Of a DNA stretch of 64,000 bases, positions 58,656 to 64,000 are shown one piece after another. Both the position numbers and the translations under genes were made by a program. The stretch spans positions 104,501-168,500 of the forward strand of contig JAQQWL010000006.1 in assembly GCA_038363925.1 (NCBI GenBank), given 5' to 3'. Under the pieces are notes generated by a model. The model saw only the letters and a program-made list of their open reading frames with translations, was not told the origin of the DNA and did not search any database. Source of the stretch: Apiospora phragmitis (taxonomy: Eukaryota > Ascomycota > Sordariomycetes > Amphisphaeriales > Apiosporaceae). Within the stretch, counting starts at the first letter, position 1. Each line of letters starts with the position of its first letter.

Positions 58656-59769
58656 TACTACGTAACTTCTTATCCTACTTATCGTATTTAATAGCGTCGA
58701 GGTTTATAGGTTTACTATAATAGCTATACGCCGTAATATTCCTAGGCGGTATATAGTTATATTAACATAGTCGCCTGTATTAGCTTAAGTTCGACTAGTT
58801 TACCGCTAAGGTCCGCCCTGCTTTTCGCGGCGTCGCTCGTATATACAGATATCGATCTTAATAATAAATTCTATATACGAAAAGAAATTATTAAAGGCGT
58901 CGAGCCGGCTAAGTTCGTTCTTAACGTTATTTTTTAATCTTCGATAATATATTATAATTTTCGTAACTTCAATATAATTTAATCAAGCTATAATACGCCG
59001 GAACTCGGTTATATAAGAAACGGTTAATCCCTTCTGCTTAAAAGTTTTAAGTTCCCTTTCCGCCTGTCGCTTTTCGTCGGGGTTTTAGAAAAGTGACTTA
59101 AAAGCCTATTCGAAGCCGTTATAACTCTCGAAAATATATTATATCTCTATACGGCATAACTTAATTTATTAATCGTTTTTTACGAGTTCGTTTAAATAGG
59201 GTTCGAACTAAGCGAGTACCTTACCTTTAAAAAACGAGGCGGCGTGGATAACTCGCTAAGTGGCGTCTTAGAACGTCCCTTCGTAAAACCGTTAATAGGC
59301 CTTAACCTGAATAAGGAAGCCTTAGAAGTTTCCGCTTATCCCGTTAAAAGGGGTTAGCGTACTAATCTTTATACCTTTCTTTATTATAATAAGGGTCTAA
59401 ATAATATTAATAGCTATGTAAAAGAGACGCACCTCTTCGCATAACTTATCGATATTATAAGGTATTTATCCTAAGGTGCTTTTAATTAAGAGCTCGTTAC
59501 GTTCCTTCTCGAGTTTAACGTAGTAATACTAATAATTAGCGCTCTCTTGTTCGAGTTCCTTAATTCGTTTAACTAGCGCTTATCGTGTAGGTTCGTCGTC
59601 GCTATCATTGCTATCAACGTCTATAATAGGGTCCCGTTAGGAGGTATTAGGGGTGGCGATAGGAGTCTTTCCTTATCGGACGGTATTATTAAGGCTAGGT
59701 ATAAACATAATTCTTATGGTGCTATTACTTAAAGGTCTAAGTAATAACTCGTAAAAATAAAAGTAATTA

Positions 59770-60458
59770 AAATATAATAAACGTTATTTAAGTTTTAAAA
59801 AAAACTTAATAAAACGTATTAAGGTTTATATTAATAATATGAAAAAATATTTAAATATATAATAAAAGTCGCTTTTATTATTATAATAAATAATAACTCG
59901 TAAAAATAAAAATAATTAAGGTACGCGGGTTTAAAAGTATTTATAATAATTTTATTAAAGTTATTTATTTTATTAATAAATTAAAATTAATATTTAAATT
60001 AATTATTAAAATAAAAAATATTTATATAAAATATATAAAAAATATCTATTATTATATATTTAATCTCCTTTTTTATTAATTCGTTAAAACGTTTATTAGC
60101 TTATAATAATCCCGTTATTAACTCACGGTAATCTATCCCTTAAATTACGGTAATCTATTTTAGCGGCTTACTTAAAGGCGCCGTAATCCCGTTACTCCTA
60201 GCTTACTCGCTAGAGCGGTAGTTTAGTCGCTCTTCGTTCCGTAGCTCCTTTCTAACTGCTTTCCCCGGGTCGGGTCTATCCTTTTACTATCTAGGATATC
60301 CTCGTAATTATATTCGCGCGCTTCTATAATATAAGAAAGTTTATATTAATATAACTAATAATACGGTCGGTAGCTATAACATTATAGCTTGGTCGGGGTA
60401 TAATAGTTCCGTTCCGGCGGGTAAGGTCTTGGCCGTATGGTTAGGTCGGGTTATAACA
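59770..60458 (-). repeat. Right LTR (5' LTR of the Gypsy element)
   Basis: 689 bp, same length as the left copy. Differences between copies are almost all C-to-T or G-to-A transitions, in keeping with RIP. It ends TTATAACA at 60458, immediately followed by the transposase relic. Confidence 0.88.
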
Positions 60459-61556
60459 CGTATAATAGCTATGCGACGAGGAATAAAACATAATAGCTAG
60501 AGTATTATCTCCGGATTTAATATAGCCTACGCCTTTTTAATTATTTTTTTCGTATACGCTTTATATATTATATCTCTTTTTAAAGTATTAAAATTAAGGC
60601 TCTATTTTATATATTTTAAGCTTAAAAGCTTTTTATACTTATTTAATAAGGTTTAAATCAAATAAATAAATAGGCTATTAAATTATTTAAATACTTTTTA
60701 ATTTAAAGAACTCTTTTACAAGGTTAAATCGATATATACGCGCGTTATTCTATATAAAAAGGTCCTTAGGCTCGTAAAAAAAAAAAAAGGGCAGCCTTTA
60801 AAACCTTAATATACCGGGTAGAAATAAAGCCGCCGCCTAGAGAGTCGGGATCTCCTCGGCAAAAAATAAAAGGGGAAGTCCTAGCCTCTCCATCCCTCTA
60901 CCACACTATTACCCACACTATAAAGTTAATCCGAGGCCTAAAATAAGGTTTAAGGTTAATTAAGTCTTTCCGGAAGCGTTCTAAACAATACCGGAAGACC
61001 TAACGGCCCGGTATATGCGGTATATTTTAAATCGTGCATTCGTTAAAAAAGAGGCAGAGCATTAACTATTTTAAACGCGCCGGCGAGGATTAATAACGGT
61101 AGAAAGAGAGTCTCTTTTTAGCGTTATTATTCGTTAAGAGGATGCGCTTCGTAGCGCGCCAGTAGCCGATCCTCTTTTTACGTAGTTTGCAACGTGCGGT
61201 GTCGACGGAGAAGGAGCGTAGTTTAGACCTTAGTATTATATTTATATCTAAGCAGAGCTCCCTCCAAGTAGCACGGGGCTTCCGGCGTATTAACTAAAAT
61301 AGATAGCGCTCTTACCGAGTCGATAATCTATGAGGGCGACTAGGTCTCGGCTTTTTTTTAATGTTTTTCGTTTAATAAAACGCTTTACGAGGTTATTAAT
61401 AATAGCTGGCCGACGCGTGCCAAACGCGTCGGCAATAGTGCGCCTTAGTACACCGGCGATGGAGAGCGCAGAAATAGCCGCAACAGCTTCGGAAGAGTAT
61501 TCGCCATTTAGCTTACGATCTGCGGTTAAAATGCGACCGAGCTCGTTTAAATCCAT
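60459..61556 (-). pseudogene. Tc1/mariner transposase relic, interrupted by the Gypsy insertion
   Basis: Starts MDLNELGRIL at 61556 and shows the N-terminal helix-turn-helix (AAISALSIAGVLRRTIADAF, about 61430-61490). After about 61290 the frame is full of stops, but family landmarks remain: YWRATKRILLTNNNAKKRLSF (about 61110-61175), NNARIYRFNLVKEFF (about 60695-60740, corresponding to the DNA-rIH...NLVKEFF region), and a final PRRIAIIR at about 60460-60485. The remaining terminal codons and a stop (TAG, 52653-52655) lie on the far side of the Gypsy element at 52653-52675. Confidence 0.8.
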
Positions 61557-61629
61557 ATTAATTTAATAGAGTTATGGTAAAAATAAGTTGGAAGGAAGGA
61601 AAAGATGATAAAATGAGATTTGAGGTGTT

Positions 61630-61667
61630 GGTGGTGCGTGCGCAGACTTTTGCGAGGTCACTTTACC
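61630..61667. repeat. Right terminal inverted repeat of the Tc1/mariner element
   Basis: Reverse complement begins GGTAAAGTGACCTCGC. It differs from the left copy at three positions only and is followed by the TA target duplication. Confidence 0.9.
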
Positions 61668-61910
61668 TAACCTAGCTTGCCTGGTTGCTGGCCGTATCGA
61701 TTACAATCTTCGGCCACAGCGATGATACTGGGCTGCTGGGCCTATTCAGAAAAGAATACAGTACATACTTACTTGTCAAGCAGCTGGGGAAGAAAAACAT
61801 GGCCAACCGTGTAGCTCCTGTTCTATCTATAGACCGCAACACATGCCGTGTCTACGTGCCCTGTTCTAGTACCTAAAACTCTACGTATAAAATACATTTG
61901 ATGGCACTCA

Positions 61911-64000
61911 CTACATACCCAGCTCGCCGCCAACAATGCCTAGAGCCCTTCCCAGCAGCGCCCCGATCCCGGCATCGCCACTGCAGCCCGCGACCCGGGT
62001 GGCGTCCACCACGAGCGGGTATAGCCGCAGCATGTGCTTCCGCGACTCGCTCTCCACGTTGGCGCAGTCCGGTATGGCCTCGCTCTCGCTCTTGAGCTCC
62101 ACCAGCCGCTCCAGGATCCGGCTGAGCTCCTTCCGCTGCGACAGCGGCTGCGGCATCTGCCCCCTCAGCGGCTGGTCCGCAATGTACGCCCGCAGCGTCA
62201 GCGCCGCGCGCAGGATGAGGTACGGCGCCGTCGTGCGCGCCAGTCGAACATGGAGCGAATGCGGCGCCTCCGCCCCCGCCTCCTGCAATGAAGGAGTCCC
62301 CGCCGGCGGAAACGCTGGTGTCGGGGGTTGCACCATGATCTGCGGCGTCGATGCTTCGTCGTGGCTCATAACCAGGGAGAAGAGCTCGTCGAGGCAGACA
62401 TACGCCATCCTTTGGCGGTAGGTAGGTGTCGCATCGACTGTACGACCAGACCGCGGCTTGTACACGGTTGCCAAGCCGTGGCCTTCGGGAATGTGGCCGT
62501 ATATGATTTTGGACTCGGCAGGCGCCGGTGCATGTATGATGGAGATTCGGAATAATGACTCGGCGTAGAGCTTTCGCGTCATATCAGGCACGACCTCGGC
62601 GCCCATGGAAGGAGTAGCCAACTCGCGAAGCTTGTTGAAGGAGGATATATCAAAGTCTTCATCTTCGGCAAGGTTGATGCGTTTCGCCGGCACATCACAG
62701 TCAGCGCTGGTGATGCCGTTGGCTACGGTGACGATCATGCGCCAGATGTCCTGCAACATAGATCGTGGTACGTCTAGGTGGCGGAGCTGCTGCATGGTGG
62801 CCCCCAAAATCGTCAACGTCGACATGGTGGCTTGTTTCCATGGCTGTATCGATTTGGTAATGGTCGTAAACTGGTACTTCAGTACTATGGGCTTCGAGAG
62901 CGAGGTCAACGCTGCTAGAAACGCACCACTGCTGTAAATGTCCAAGTCCGAGGCATGCCCAACAATAAACGACTCGAGCATCAGCATGCTCGCTTTCGAC
63001 ATGGCAACATAGGTACGTTTCTGTGTTCTGCGCGGCTGCGCGCCAATGTCATCATCAAAGGCCAAGGAGACAAACTCTGATGCTTGCTTGATAAGAGCAG
63101 ACGGGACTCCGGCTATGTCCGTCCTCAGCATCTTCAAGACGTCAAGGATCTGGCCTTGTAAAGGCGTCACGTACTCGATATCGGCCACGAAAGATCCCGG
63201 TGATGCCTGCTGCATTGCCTCTCGAAGAAGTATCAGCATGCGGGAAACCCGTTCCAACGCCAAGTCTGATTGGATGAGGCGGTAGACATCGCGCAGGGCA
63301 GCAACGTAGGCAAGCAGGCAATTCTGGTTGTCCAGGGCCTTGGACTTCTCAGTCGGCTGGGAGATAGGTATGCCACGGGCCCACAGGTCCCAGGCCAGGT
63401 CGATGGTCGTCTTATTGAAGTTCTGCTTGGCACCGTTTTGGCTTTGGGAAAGGATCTGAGTCAAGGCCTTGAAGGTGGCCGTGTTGATTTCGAGAACCTG
63501 GAAGTCGAGCAGGGAGGCAAAGTGTCCCAGTAACTGTTGCCAGTACGAGTTAAACGTGGGATGGACTGTGAGAACATCCAGGTAATTAGCAAGCAAACCC
63601 GAGATGCCATTGATGACCACAACAGCCGTATCGTGCCATTCAACCCGCTCCTTCTCTTCCACCTCCTGCTCGCTGACGGAACCAAGCTGTTCCTCTACCG
63701 AGGATAGAAGCCGGAAGATAACCGACTTGATGCATATTGCCCATCCCTCGGGGCTCAATCGATCGCCGTAGGCATCAAATATCCGTAGCAGAGTGTGCGT
63801 CGCGCCTTGAAGCTAGTCAGTATATGATTTTGAATCCGCGTTGAGGTAAAATACGTACTGTTCCTGAGTTCCAAACGGTCGTCGGCAGTAACATTGGTCA
63901 GCCGTAGCAATAGCAACATCCATAGTGCAGCATCAGACGATGGGTTCCTGTGAATCTGCAGCCTTTGCCGCCAAAGCGTCGTCATCGACACCCCCGACTA
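61911..64000 (-). CDS. mon2: MON2-like Golgi/endosome scaffold protein, 3' part (5' end outside the window)
   Basis: Stop at 61911; the last exon runs from 63805 down to it. An intron at 63806-63858 (GTACGT, ATACTGAC branch, TTCAAG) joins it to an upstream exon reading TTLWRQRLQIHRNPSSDAA and ending ELRNS; the spliced sequence continues ATHTLLRIFDAYGDRLSPEG. The TAG at the extreme window edge is probably an acceptor site of a further intron. The protein is long, alpha-helical and without membrane segments, and the ELRN...LFRIFDAYGD-type motif belongs to MON2, a large Sec7/BIG-related scaffold that acts with Dopey and Neo1-type flippase in endosome-to-Golgi transport. Frame intact over 1.8 kb. 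The C-terminal 300 residues contain a Pro-rich variable segment (about 62270-62340). Confidence 0.78.

Larger units (their letters stand above)
52676..60458 (-). mobile_element. Ty3/Gypsy LTR retrotransposon, RIP-degraded, inserted in the Tc1 transposase
   Basis: 7,783 bp with two LTRs of 689 bp each. The pol genes lie on the minus strand in the order reverse transcriptase (56.3-56.9 kb), RNase H (55.5-55.7 kb), integrase (54.8-55.5 kb), so the 5' LTR is the right-hand one and the element is Ty3/Gypsy. A purine-rich tract next to the left LTR confirms the direction. A 5-bp CGCTA at the left border and CG-TA at the right suggest a target duplication with one base missing on the right. Stops occur throughout; sequence is strongly enriched in TpA. 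The element is not capable of movement on its own. Confidence 0.92.
52495..61667 (-). mobile_element. Tc1/mariner-type DNA transposon, split by a nested Gypsy element
   Basis: The ends are 38-bp terminal inverted repeats, both flanked by TA (52493-52494 and 61668-61669), the target duplication of this superfamily. Removing the inserted LTR element leaves about 1,390 bp, a normal size for a fungal Tc1-like element. The minus strand encodes a transposase relic starting near 61556. The element lies about 400 bp upstream of the stomatin-like gene and about 240 bp from the 3' end of the MON2-like gene. It is heavily mutated and cannot encode a functional transposase. Confidence 0.85.

Noticed and set aside
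52560..61600. Centromere or native AT-rich gene desert
   Set aside because: The AT-rich block is fully explained by two nested, RIP-mutated transposons with readable terminal repeats.
1..64000. tRNA, rRNA or CRISPR features
   Set aside because: No convincing tRNA A/B-box pair, ribosomal RNA segment or regularly spaced direct-repeat array was recognised by eye. Without a covariance-model search small RNAs cannot be excluded.

Overview
The window is genomic DNA of a filamentous ascomycete (Pezizomycotina, probably a Sordariomycete; genus not determinable). The evidence is short introns of about 49-87 bp with CTAAC/CTGAC branch points, a siderophore locus of the fungal sidC/sidA type, and an AT-rich transposon island carrying the C-to-T/G-to-A scars of repeat-induced point mutation (RIP).

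Layout. 1-5248 has no convincing gene. 5249-8342 (+) encodes a serine-rich, low-complexity protein. 11738-13276 (+) is a nucleotide-sugar transporter of the UDP-galactose type, and 14277-18777 (+) is a MER3/HFM1 meiotic DNA helicase. 20012-20658 (-) is a small secreted protein with a lysozyme-like fold. 22430-23136 (-) is a decayed F-box/DUF6546 gene. 25085-26377 (+) is an intronless thermolysin-family (M4) protease of protealysin type, probably of bacterial origin. 27154-28906 (+) is an unrecognised gene broken by three C-to-T stop codons.

The centrepiece is 29347-48865: a six-condensation-domain siderophore NRPS (ferricrocin synthetase, sidC type, -) divergent from L-ornithine N5-monooxygenase (sidA, +). 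The 2.7 kb between their starts holds four ATCWGATAA elements, two of them forming a perfect 19-bp palindrome, the signature of control by an SreA/Sre1-type iron-sensing GATA repressor. SidA makes N5-hydroxyornithine and the NRPS assembles the acylated form into a ferrichrome-type peptide; the acyltransferase is not in the window. Next come a membrane-anchored Mn-type superoxide dismutase (49419-50291, +) and a mitochondrial stomatin-like protein (50842-52089, -).

52495-61667 is a nested transposon. A Tc1/mariner element with 38-bp terminal inverted repeats and TA target duplication was hit near the end of its transposase by a 7,783-bp Ty3/Gypsy element with two 689-bp LTRs. Both are RIP-degraded. 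61911-64000 (-) is the 3' part of a MON2-like gene.

A cross-cutting observation: the NRPS, sidA, the helicase, the lysozyme-like gene and probably the serine-rich gene each contain one or more apparent single-base frameshifts, mostly in or beside short homopolymers, while the flanking frames stay open. This pattern suggests residual assembly errors more than true pseudogenes. The coordinates given for these genes span the whole gene through the shifts.
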